From AM-0621 sp964386705 (GTDB lineage: Bacteria; Planctomycetota; Planctomycetia; Planctomycetales; Planctomycetaceae): 64,000 nucleotides of DNA. Below, one piece after another: positions 8,035-16,503 of the stretch (position 1 is the stretch's first letter; the number at the start of each line of letters is the position of its first letter). Under the pieces are notes generated by a model. It saw only the letters and a list, made by a program, of their open reading frames with translations, had not been told where the DNA came from and searched no databases. Where the stretch lies: assembly GCA_964386705.1 (NCBI GenBank), contig CAYLTY010000002.1, positions 50,578 through 114,577 on the forward strand, in the 5' to 3' direction. The translations under genes and the position numbers were made by a program.

Positions 8035-11000
8035 CTACAGCGAAGACGTCAGCCAGAACGGTGCGAAGACGAAGGCTTCGTCGATTTCTCCCGCAATGCC
8101 GACCACTTTGTCGCCTGAGTCTGCAAAGTTCTTGCCGCCCGTACTGCCAGCGACCTTGTCGGCTCCGCCCTGGCCGTTGACGTAGTCAACGCCCAGCCCA
8201 CCAAGGAGGGTATCAATGCCTTCACCACCAAGGAGACTGTCGTTACCAGCTTCTCCGAACAGCGTATCGTTGCCGGTGTTACCGTTGAGGTTGTCGTTGC
8301 CATCTCCGCCAGTGAGAGCGTCTGCTCCGTCGCCACCGTCGAGCGAATCGTTACCGGCTTCACCCTTCAGGGTATCATTGCCCGCTTCGCCGTTGAGCGT
8401 ATCGTTGCCAGTACCAGCCATCATGCTGTCGTTGCCGGCACCACCCGACATCGAATCATCACCGACGCCACCGATCAGGATATCGTTACCATCGCCGGCG
8501 GTCAGCGTGTCGTTACCATTATTCCCGACGAGCGAGTCGTTCCCGACTCCGCCATCGAGGCGATCGTTTCCACCACCGCCGTCAACGGTGTCATTGCCAA
8601 TACTACCTGTCAGCGAATCGTTCGCTGATCCTGAGTAGATCGCATCGTTACCGGCACCGCCGTCGATCGTCACTGGGCCGGTGAATTCCACAGTATTAAT
8701 ACCGTTGGCTGCGCCGTCACCGGTGATGACAGCAAATTCAATCGTGTTGAACGAGTCTGTACCCAGTCCCGTTGCCATTGCCGCCCGCAGCACGAAGGTC
8801 GCCGTCACCTGTTCGTTGAGGACGTCGTTGCCGGCGCCGCCAACCATCAGGTCGTTACCCAGACCGCCGGTCAATGTGTCGTTGCCGTTCTGCGCGTTCA
8901 GCGTGTCGTTGCCAGCGCCGCCATCCAGCACGTCATTGCCGGAGCCTGACTGTAGAGCATCATTCCCAGTACCACCGACGAGCGTGTCATTGGCCATACC
9001 CGAGTAGATCGAGTCATCTCCATCACCACCTTGAACTGACAAGGCAGTCCACACAGTGGTTGCGTCGACGCGATCATTGCCTGCTCCGAGCAGAATCGAC
9101 GGAACGGCGGTTAACTTGCTGTCTAACGCAGTGACACCGAGTGTGTCGTTACCCGCTCCAAGATCCACTGTCAGGCTGCCGGTCGGAGTCTGGAAGTTCA
9201 GAACGTTCGCTCCTCCACGAGTGATCCGCAATAGCCCGTCAGCTGTCGTGCCAGTGTCCGAGAGTGTCACCGTATCCGCAGAGGACCCGTAAACGAACGA
9301 ACGATTGCTGGCCACCACGTTATCCATCAGCGACTCCACTCCCGAATAGGCCATCGAGACACCGTCAATGTCGATCGAACCATCCGTGCTGTTAGTGAAG
9401 TTGTGAATGACCGTCGTCCCGGTACCATTCGTGAACGTCAGCGAATCAGCATCGGAAGTCCCGTTGCCACGGAATTCGATACCCCCGGACGCCAGTGGAT
9501 TGCCACCGGACAAATCGATGACGACCGTGTCCGCACCAGTTCCACCAACGAGCAACACCCGATCAACGGCGTTCACACTGAAATTGGACAGTTCCAGATT
9601 CGTCACCGTGCTGATGACAGAGATTGTGTCGCCGTTGCGAACAAACTTGACTTTCAACGGCGCGGCGGTTGTGCCCGTCATCTGCAACCCACCAAATTCA
9701 ACTGCGCCGATATCTGTAGCAACGACACCGTCACCATTCGCGTCCAGCGAGCGACTGCGATTGCGCCCATCGTTCAGCACGGATATGATGGTATTGCCCC
9801 CATCCAGCGCAGGACTGCCAAACAGCGGTAGATGAGTCAGCCCACTACCACCGTTGTTTGTCAAAGGGCCCAGTTTCGGATCCAGCGGCGAAGCCGCCGT
9901 ACCGATCAGATCGCGATTGACGCCATTGACGATGCCCACCGTTGAGGTATTTACACCGACGATATTCGCACCGGTCGACGTCACCGTTCCCACAATATCG
10001 CTGCGCGTGGTGACGTTGGTCGTAGCCTTCGTGACCTGATTATTCGCGATGATGGAATTGCGTGTCTCAATGGCACCTTGCGTCCAAACACCGCCGCCAT
10101 CGTTCTTCGCGGTGTTGGATACAATCGTCGCATTGGTCAGCTTCAGCGTGCTCGTCGAGTAGTTGACGATACCCGCACCACTGCCCGTTGAAACATTCGA
10201 AGAAATGGTGACGTTCGTCAGTTCGGCGCGGCTGTTGAACACATCCAGACCGCCACCATCAACGCCCGCCTGATTCTGATAGATCGACGAATCAGTAAGC
10301 GTGAGGATACTGGATTCCAGATTGATACCACCGCCCGACGTTGTGGACTTGTTCTGAGAAAAAGACGAATCGTCGAGCGTGATCGTCGAACCCGAAATGT
10401 GCAAACCGCCACCGAAATCACTAGCGGTATTGCCAACAACTTGAACTCCGGAGCCCTGCAGCTTGCTCTGCAACATCAGAGCGATGCCGCCGCCGTCGTC
10501 GCTGGATGTATTACCTTGCACAGTCGACGAGTACAGGCCAAATAAGGTTCCGCCCCCCCAGATGCCGCCACCCGCCAAAGTCGCCTTATTGTTCTGAATC
10601 TGAGTGTCGGACACATTCACTGTGCCGACCTGAGCATAAATACCACCGCCATTGCCGAGAGTTGTATTATTGCTGATAATCGTGGTGGCGCTGTTCAACG
10701 TTCCGCGATCTACCCCGACACCACCACCACCGGTATTGGATGTGTTACCGCTTACATTGCTGTCTTGCAGCGTGACAGTTCCCAGTTGATTGACAATACC
10801 GCCGCCATAACCCGTCGCGAAATTGTTCTGCACAATCGAGTTGATCAGCGTGAGATTGCCGCGATCAACCGCAATACCACCACCGTTGCCCGTTGTCGGA
10901 GCATTTACATTATTGGCAATGCTATCGGCCACGATAACGCTGTCGAGCGTCAAGGTGCCGTTCACCAGAATCGCACCACCCGATTTCGCAAGACCATTGC

Positions 11001-13026
11001 GGATGGTCATGTTGCGCAAAGTGACCGTCGCTCCACCAAGCACGTGAATCACGCGATCAATGTCCGCTGCGTCGATGATGGTCAGGTTAGTGCCCGCGCC
11101 CGTAATAACCACGTTGCCTTTGATATCCAGGTCACCCGTAACACTGGCATCTTCGTTCACACCAAAGATTCCCAGTGTGAAGGTGCCTGCAGGCAGTTGA
11201 ATCGTCGCCACCTTCTCGGTTGGCTGCGTCGTAAATCGATAATTGGCTTCCTGAATCGCCGCTCGTAGGGAGACATTACCCACACCGTCCAACGCCGTCA
11301 GATCGCCCAGTGCGGCATCGTTCGTGTCAGCTGTTGTATTGACGGTGAACGCGAACTCCGGTGGCACGAATTCGAACGCGCCAATGTCGACTGCGGACAC
11401 TCCCCCCAGGTCGCCGTCCAGCTGGCGGGTCGCACCCGTTTGATCCTGCGACGCCGCGCCGGCATTGGTTCCCGCGTCAATGGCCGGACTGGTTGCCAGC
11501 AAGGCATACGTCAAGGTCGGCCCGCCATTGTCAGACAGCGGCCCGAGCTTCGGATCCAGAGGCACTGAAGCGGTTCCGACGAGGTCCAGGGTCGCGCCGC
11601 CATTAATAAGTCCCAGCGCCGCGCCGACCACTCCAATCAGGTTCGTCCGGAGAGAGATGAACTCACCTTCGACGTCGGGACCGCCGTATGTGCCTCGATT
11701 GCCGGCGATCAGAGTGTTACCGAGACTGAACGTGCCGCCATTGGCCACGCCGCCGCCTGTTGTATCCGCCTGGTTGTCGCTGATCGTGACGTTGACCACA
11801 GTTGCCGTACTCAGCGCCGCATTGAAGATGCCGCCGCCGAACTGGGCCGTCGTGTTCTCGGCGATGGTTGAATTGCTGACCCGTAGCGTCGATTCAAAGT
11901 TCTCGATGCCACCGCCGTTTATCGTGGCGGTATTCCCGCGCACCAGCGAGTTCGTGATTTCAGCAAATCCCGTATCGACTTCCAGGCCGCCGCCGCCCTT
12001 ACCGGCGTTGTTGCTGCTCACGGTGGATTTTTCGAGATAGAGCGACGAGGTCACACCAATGCGGAGTCCGCCGCCAAAACCATTCGCTGAATTACCTGAG
12101 ATGGTTGAGTTCTCAATCGCCAGCGTTGTCGAGCTGAAGATGTTGATACCGCCGGCGTCGTCAACAGCATAGTTGTTGCTGACGGTCGTATTCTTCATCG
12201 AGATCGCCGCACCTTCGACGCTCAAGCCGCCACCGTCGCGAGCGGTCGAATTGTTGCTGATCGAGCCGCCGGTAAACGACAGGCTGCCGTTATAGATCGT
12301 GATACCACCACCATCGATCGCCGATGAGTTACCCGTGAAGTTGCTGTCGACAGCAGTAACGATGCCGCTCGTGCTATACAAACCGCCGCCGTGATGTTCC
12401 GACTGGTTGTTGCGAACGGTCACTCGATTCAGATTCAGAATGCCGTTCGAGTTGCCAATACCACCGCCAACAGAATTGCTTGCGCCAGCGGAGACGTTGC
12501 CTTCGATGATCGAATCGTTGATGGTCAGCGTGCCTGAGTTCAACACACCGCCAGCATTTGATGCCGTTCCGTTACGAATCGTCACGCCGCTGATCACGAC
12601 GTTCGCACCCGGCATCACCTGGAAGATCCGGTCCAGGTCCGCTCCGTCGATGAATGTCGTGCTGGCCCCGGCACCGTTGATCGTGAGCAATCCGCGAAGA
12701 TCGAAGTCACCCGTCGCTGCATTGTCTTCGTTCGCGCCGACGCGGCTGATGGAGTATGTGCCCGCCGGCAGAGTAATGACGTCCGCTCCCGGCGCTGCGT
12801 TCGCTTCCTGAATGGCCGCGCGCAGAGATGTCTTCCCTGTAGCGTCCACTGCAACTCCATTGCCGATGCTGACATCGACAAAGTCCTGAGTGGTATTCAC
12901 CGCGAACGTAGTCAGCAATTGCCGCTGCTCAAGTCGTTCGGATGTGTGCCCGCGACGCGCGGAACGTCGTCGAGAAGGTTGCAGCAGACGAGGAAACTGG
13001 TGGAAAAAGCGGGTGGAAAACAGCAT
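8035..13026 (-). CDS. Giant secreted RTX / CSLREA / parallel beta-helix surface protein
   Basis: 1663 residues from ATG 13026, preceded by AAGGACG; an in-frame start at 13110 lacks comparable support. A basic N-terminus with RRRSARRG is followed by ERLEQRQLL (about residues 30-38), the planctomycete surface-protein export motif. Two tandem units follow, each opening with a CSLREA-like segment (TSLRAAIQEANA, VSLRAAIQEANY), a long run of beta-helix rungs of the GNTA..GGGI type, and a segment around SPAIDAGTNAG or SPALDGGNT. The C-terminal third has Ca-binding RTX nonapeptides (GGAGNDTLNG, GEAGNDSLDGG), many copies. The composition suggests a cell-surface or released adhesin-like protein stabilised by calcium. 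No enzymatic domain was seen. It stands alone as a transcription unit. Confidence 0.92.
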   Translation of the reverse strand: MLFSTRFFHQFPRLLQPSRRRSARRGHTSERLEQRQLLTTFAVNTTQDFVDVSIGNGVAVDATGKTSLRAAIQEANAAPGADVITLPAGTYSISRVGANEDNAATGDFDLRGLLTINGAGASTTFIDGADLDRIFQVMPGANVVISGVTIRNGTASNAGGVLNSGTLTINDSIIEGNVSAGASNSVGGGIGNSNGILNLNRVTVRNNQSEHHGGGLYSTSGIVTAVDSNFTGNSSAIDGGGITIYNGSLSFTGGSISNNSTARDGGGLSVEGAAISMKNTTVSNNYAVDDAGGINIFSSTTLAIENSTISGNSANGFGGGLRIGVTSSLYLEKSTVSSNNAGKGGGGLEVDTGFAEITNSLVRGNTATINGGGIENFESTLRVSNSTIAENTTAQFGGGIFNAALSTATVVNVTISDNQADTTGGGVANGGTFSLGNTLIAGNRGTYGGPDVEGEFISLRTNLIGVVGAALGLINGGATLDLVGTASVPLDPKLGPLSDNGGPTLTYALLATSPAIDAGTNAGAASQDQTGATRQLDGDLGGVSAVDIGAFEFVPPEFAFTVNTTADTNDAALGDLTALDGVGNVSLRAAIQEANYRFTTQPTEKVATIQLPAGTFTLGIFGVNEDASVTGDLDIKGNVVITGAGTNLTIIDAADIDRVIHVLGGATVTLRNMTIRNGLAKSGGAILVNGTLTLDSVIVADSIANNVNAPTTGNGGGIAVDRGNLTLINSIVQNNFATGYGGGIVNQLGTVTLQDSNVSGNTSNTGGGGVGVDRGTLNSATTIISNNTTLGNGGGIYAQVGTVNVSDTQIQNNKATLAGGGIWGGGTLFGLYSSTVQGNTSSDDGGGIALMLQSKLQGSGVQVVGNTASDFGGGLHISGSTITLDDSSFSQNKSTTSGGGINLESSILTLTDSSIYQNQAGVDGGGLDVFNSRAELTNVTISSNVSTGSGAGIVNYSTSTLKLTNATIVSNTAKNDGGGVWTQGAIETRNSIIANNQVTKATTNVTTRSDIVGTVTSTGANIVGVNTSTVGIVNGVNRDLIGTAASPLDPKLGPLTNNGGSGLTHLPLFGSPALDGGNTIISVLNDGRNRSRSLDANGDGVVATDIGAVEFGGLQMTGTTAAPLKVKFVRNGDTISVISTVTNLELSNFSVNAVDRVLLVGGTGADTVVIDLSGGNPLASGGIEFRGNGTSDADSLTFTNGTGTTVIHNFTNSTDGSIDIDGVSMAYSGVESLMDNVVASNRSFVYGSSADTVTLSDTGTTADGLLRITRGGANVLNFQTPTGSLTVDLGAGNDTLGVTALDSKLTAVPSILLGAGNDRVDATTVWTALSVQGGDGDDSIYSGMANDTLVGGTGNDALQSGSGNDVLDGGAGNDTLNAQNGNDTLTGGLGNDLMVGGAGNDVLNEQVTATFVLRAAMATGLGTDSFNTIEFAVITGDGAANGINTVEFTGPVTIDGGAGNDAIYSGSANDSLTGSIGNDTVDGGGGNDRLDGGVGNDSLVGNNGNDTLTAGDGNDILIGGVGDDSMSGGAGNDSMMAGTGNDTLNGEAGNDTLKGEAGNDSLDGGDGADALTGGDGNDNLNGNTGNDTLFGEAGNDSLLGGEGIDTLLGGLGVDYVNGQGGADKVAGSTGGKNFADSGDKVVGIAGEIDEAFVFAPFWLTSSL

Positions 13027-13348
13027 GGAACGTCCTTGTCGCGGGACGCTGCTTTGCCCTGTGCTTTCTGTGCAGACGCAAGCTTGCTTCAGTTGCGGAG
13101 CCCGGCGCAACCAAACACGCAGACTTGGTCAGCTAAGTGTTGGGGTGAACTGCAGAAAGCAAATGGCAAAAGAAGCGAGGGGAAGCAAACAGAGAGGAAT
13201 CAGAGGGGAGCCCGAACGGGCGACGCGAAGGGAAAGACAGGCAGGACGTCACGAACTGCACCAGACACACAGTCGTAACCGGCGGGACGATAGCCCGATG
13301 TTCTCGCTCGCAGCAATGCGAGTCTGAACGTCCTGCAGTCCTAAGCCG

Positions 13349-13424
13349 AAAAAACTACGGCGTTTCTACAGTAATTCCGGGATGCTTTGTAAAAATTACA
13401 ACGACTGATCCCGTAAGAAACCGT
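13349..13424 (-). terminator. Candidate terminator after the HEAT/TPR gene
   Basis: On the minus strand, directly downstream of the stop at 13431, ACGG/CCGT and TTTCT/AGAAA and CGGGAT/ATCCCG segments pair into a bulged stem around an inner TTGTAA..TTACAA hairpin. A run of six T follows (13349-13354). The bulges lower confidence. The remaining 13111-13348 holds a small perfect hairpin (CTCGCA-gcaa-TGCGAG, 13307-13322) and nothing else I can name. Confidence 0.5.
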
Positions 13425-13430
13425 CAGGTA

Positions 13431-16178
13431 TTATTCCTCTTTCGGAATCTTCTTGGCCAGTTCCTGGAACTCAGCGTGTTTACGGATCGAGGCGAGGTCG
13501 GGGTCTTCCAACATCCAGCGCTGGTTGAAGGGATCCAGTCCGGCCTTCACTGACGCGACCAGATCATCCAGAGCCTGGCGTTCATACTTCTTGATTTTCG
13601 CTTCGCGCTCGGGCACGTCCTCATGAGCCTGCGCATATTCCAGCAGGCGACCATACGCGCACGCGGCGTTATACAAATACAGGTTGTCGTTCTTGAAACG
13701 GCCGCGAGAGTCCTCGACGGACTTCACGGCCTCGTCGAGCTTGCCCTGCCGCGCCAGGACAATGCCATAGCCTGTCGGCCCCTGCGAGTTCGAAGGATCC
13801 AGTTGGACCAACTTCGCAAAGTCTTCACCGGCTTTATCGAGCTTGTCTTTCCGCAGCAGCAGGTTGGCTCGCGCCAGCCGCGATTCAGGATGATCAGGAT
13901 CGACTTGCACCGCCTGGTCATACGACTTCAGAGCTTCGTCCAAGCGTTTGTTCTCTTCATGGTCGCGACCTCGGAACAGGTACTGCGACGCGGGCGAGCG
14001 GCTGGCCAGATTTCGCAGAGCCACCGTGATGACCTGCTTACGGTTCGCGGGCGCCGTCTCTAGTGCTTCACGCAATGCCTGACGGGCTTCCGGCGTGCCG
14101 AGATTCGCCAATGTGTTGGCCAGCGTCTGGAAACGAGTGTCGTTGCCGGGCTTCTTGAAGGCTTCAATCAGCAGTTCAACCGCGCGCGGTGAGCCGTCCG
14201 ATTGCAACAGGTTCGCGGCCTGAGCCATTACGCTGAAGTCGCTCGTATAGAGTTCCTTCGCCGCAATGTCTCGGAAGACCGGAGACTTCAAACGGCCCAA
14301 GGTATTCAGCGCGGTCACACGCTCGTGATTCTCCAGGTTTTCATAAAGTGCCGCCAACCGCGCAATGGCCTGCTCGTCGCCAATCTGGCCGATGAGTTCA
14401 ATCAGTTCACGGCGACGCGGGTCACGCTTCTCCAGATGTTTGACGAGCGCCGGCAGCGCCCGTTGGTCTTTCGTTTTGCGCAGCAGCGTCAGCATGGCCG
14501 GTGTCGGCAACGATTTTTCAATGGCCTTCAGAGTGAAGTCCGCCGCAATCTGCTCGCTGCGCCGGTCCGGGCGTTGAGCCAGGTAGCTCAGGGCCGCTTC
14601 CGCTAGCGGGCGATTGTCGTCCTTCAGACAGGCCTCCAGCAGTTCAATCAGTTTGGGATGTCCCACCACGTTGATGGCATGCAGAGCTTCCAGCCGCACA
14701 TCACTCGCCGGGTCCGTCGCGTAGCCGTACAGAGCATCAGACCAGATCGGCCGCGCGTGCCGACCAAGACTCGTCACGATCTCTTTGCGGGATGAGGTCG
14801 TGTCGGTCTTGAGGAAACTCAACAGCGCCTCGTGTGCCGCTCCGAAACGGGAGCCTGCCAGGCTATCAATTGCGACTGCGGACAGCGGCTGTACGTTGCG
14901 TTGAGCGTACGACAACAGCTTTTCGATGGCGGTCGGTTCTCCGAAGTGTCGCAACGCCCGCAGCGCTGCCTTCTGCATTTCGGCTGAGGAGTCGTCCGCC
15001 AGAGCGAGTATCAACGGCAGGTCTTCCGTTGCCAGCCGGCCTCCACCATTCGCCAGCGCCGCGGGCCGGGTGAGCGCACTGCCGCCGCGAATTTCCGCCA
15101 GCAGTTCGTCGCGCGGGACAATCTGATACGCGGAAGCCAGCGCCGCCGAGATCGCATCGTCCAGACTGTCATGAATTCCGCGTTGAGCATTGCCCACAGG
15201 CTGATAGATCGGCGTGCCGTTCTGATTGAATACGACCTGCGGTGTCGGTGCCACGTTGCGGTTGCGACGCGCGCTCGGCGGCACGATGTGGAACTCGCCA
15301 ACCCCGGATGGAAACGGCGGGAATTGCGGGTTTTGTTGCTCCGTCGCGCCGCCCTGCCGGGCGATCTCCTGCAACCAGTAGAAGCACTGATTGTCCGGCA
15401 CCGGAGCACCTTCCTGCCACTGCACCACGAAACGCGCGACCTTGGCCTCGTTCAGCTTCGCGATCTCTGTCAGCAGTTTGTCCAGGCTGACCTGATTGAG
15501 CGCACCACAGATGGTCATCACCGCCAGCGATTTGCGCGGGCCGACTCGTTCGACGCGCAATTGCAGTTGTCGGCCGAGCGATTCATTGACATCCACCAGC
15601 AACGGCTTCTGCCCCGCCCGTTGAACCGACAGTTGCAACTGCGGGATTCGCCCACCGCTCGGCAGGCCGGAAAACAGCAGCCAGGTCTGCATCGATTGAC
15701 CGGGCTCCAGGGTGAGGGACGGCGTTTTCAGACTGTTGTACGACTGCGACATCGTGCCGTCGTAGAAGCTGGAATTGGCCAGTTGCTGCGGCAGTTTCGC
15801 CAGCTTCAGATCCTTGTTGTCGACCTTCAGAGTGTAGTCATCGGGCTCGATCTTCTGTTCCTGAGAGGTCAGGTTCAGCCATGTGACGCGCATCACCATC
15901 AACCGCAGTTCCTGATTCACCAGATACTGCGACTGCATGTGCAGCGAATTCACCAACAGCAACGCCTGCTGTTTCGCCGGATCGACGGCCTGACCATTCG
16001 CCAGCTTGAGTGCGTTAAGCTCGCGTTCCAGTTTCTCAACGCGCTGCAACACGGCTTCGAGCGTTTCGTCGCGCTCAACAGCGTTCGCCGCCGGCTTCTC
16101 CTGAGCCCCTGCTCCGGCAGTGTGCCCCAGCCAGACCGCGAGTCCGATCAATATCACTAAGCACCGAATGCACTGCAT
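13431..16178 (-). CDS. Secreted HEAT-repeat and TPR protein
   Basis: 915 residues from ATG 16178, which has AGGCG upstream and begins directly with a signal peptide (MQCIRCLVILIGLAVWLG, cut near AGAQ); ATG 16193 is an alternative five residues longer. A short coiled coil (about residues 38-65) is followed by a beta-rich region. From about 370 to 700 there are HEAT-like repeats (ALRALRHFGEPTAIEKLLSY, AIARLAALYENL, TLANLGTPEARQALREAL). TPR units occupy about 755-850 (ALKSYDQAVQVDPDHPESRL). Such combinations serve as periplasmic protein-interaction scaffolds; no catalytic motif was seen. It is followed by its own candidate terminator and is probably monocistronic. Confidence 0.85.
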   Translation of the reverse strand: MQCIRCLVILIGLAVWLGHTAGAGAQEKPAANAVERDETLEAVLQRVEKLERELNALKLANGQAVDPAKQQALLLVNSLHMQSQYLVNQELRLMVMRVTWLNLTSQEQKIEPDDYTLKVDNKDLKLAKLPQQLANSSFYDGTMSQSYNSLKTPSLTLEPGQSMQTWLLFSGLPSGGRIPQLQLSVQRAGQKPLLVDVNESLGRQLQLRVERVGPRKSLAVMTICGALNQVSLDKLLTEIAKLNEAKVARFVVQWQEGAPVPDNQCFYWLQEIARQGGATEQQNPQFPPFPSGVGEFHIVPPSARRNRNVAPTPQVVFNQNGTPIYQPVGNAQRGIHDSLDDAISAALASAYQIVPRDELLAEIRGGSALTRPAALANGGGRLATEDLPLILALADDSSAEMQKAALRALRHFGEPTAIEKLLSYAQRNVQPLSAVAIDSLAGSRFGAAHEALLSFLKTDTTSSRKEIVTSLGRHARPIWSDALYGYATDPASDVRLEALHAINVVGHPKLIELLEACLKDDNRPLAEAALSYLAQRPDRRSEQIAADFTLKAIEKSLPTPAMLTLLRKTKDQRALPALVKHLEKRDPRRRELIELIGQIGDEQAIARLAALYENLENHERVTALNTLGRLKSPVFRDIAAKELYTSDFSVMAQAANLLQSDGSPRAVELLIEAFKKPGNDTRFQTLANTLANLGTPEARQALREALETAPANRKQVITVALRNLASRSPASQYLFRGRDHEENKRLDEALKSYDQAVQVDPDHPESRLARANLLLRKDKLDKAGEDFAKLVQLDPSNSQGPTGYGIVLARQGKLDEAVKSVEDSRGRFKNDNLYLYNAACAYGRLLEYAQAHEDVPEREAKIKKYERQALDDLVASVKAGLDPFNQRWMLEDPDLASIRKHAEFQELAKKIPKEE

Positions 16179-16193
16179 GGTGACGCCTAACAT

Positions 16194-16503
16194 CTGAAAT
16201 CCAGAACTGATCTAAGTTTTCAAGTTCTACCACCCTCGTGCGGCGATGTCTTCCATTCTTACGATGAGTCCCGGAATGAACGCGCAGTCCGTGGTCTAAG
16301 CGGTGGCACGACCTGCGTTTAGGAACGAAGCGTCTCTGGCAGGGTCGCACCAACCGGCAAACTTCTCACACACAACTGTGGCGAGTTGCCATTCGAGAGT
16401 TGAAGTCGCCTGACCGTCCGCATAAGACCGTAGTTTGAACCGCTCTGAATTGCTCCAATTGCCGCTGGATTTGCCCGCCTCTCGTCCCCGCCACGTGAGA
16501 AAT
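16194..16503. other. Divergent intergenic region without a recognisable feature
   Basis: About 310 bases separate the leftward HEAT/TPR gene and the rightward DUF1549/DUF1553 gene, so it must hold both promoters. I see no convincing -35/-10 pair, hairpin or small gene. Confidence 0.4.

Noticed and set aside
8035..9100. Regular spacing of short near-repeats, considered as a CRISPR array
   Set aside because: The repeats are in-frame RTX nonapeptide codons (GGxGxDxx), with no constant repeat and variable spacer pattern.
15171..16160. 329-codon plus-strand open frame inside the HEAT/TPR gene
   Set aside because: Antisense to repeats that are clearly HEAT and TPR; composition is rich in Arg, His and Gln as in shadow frames.
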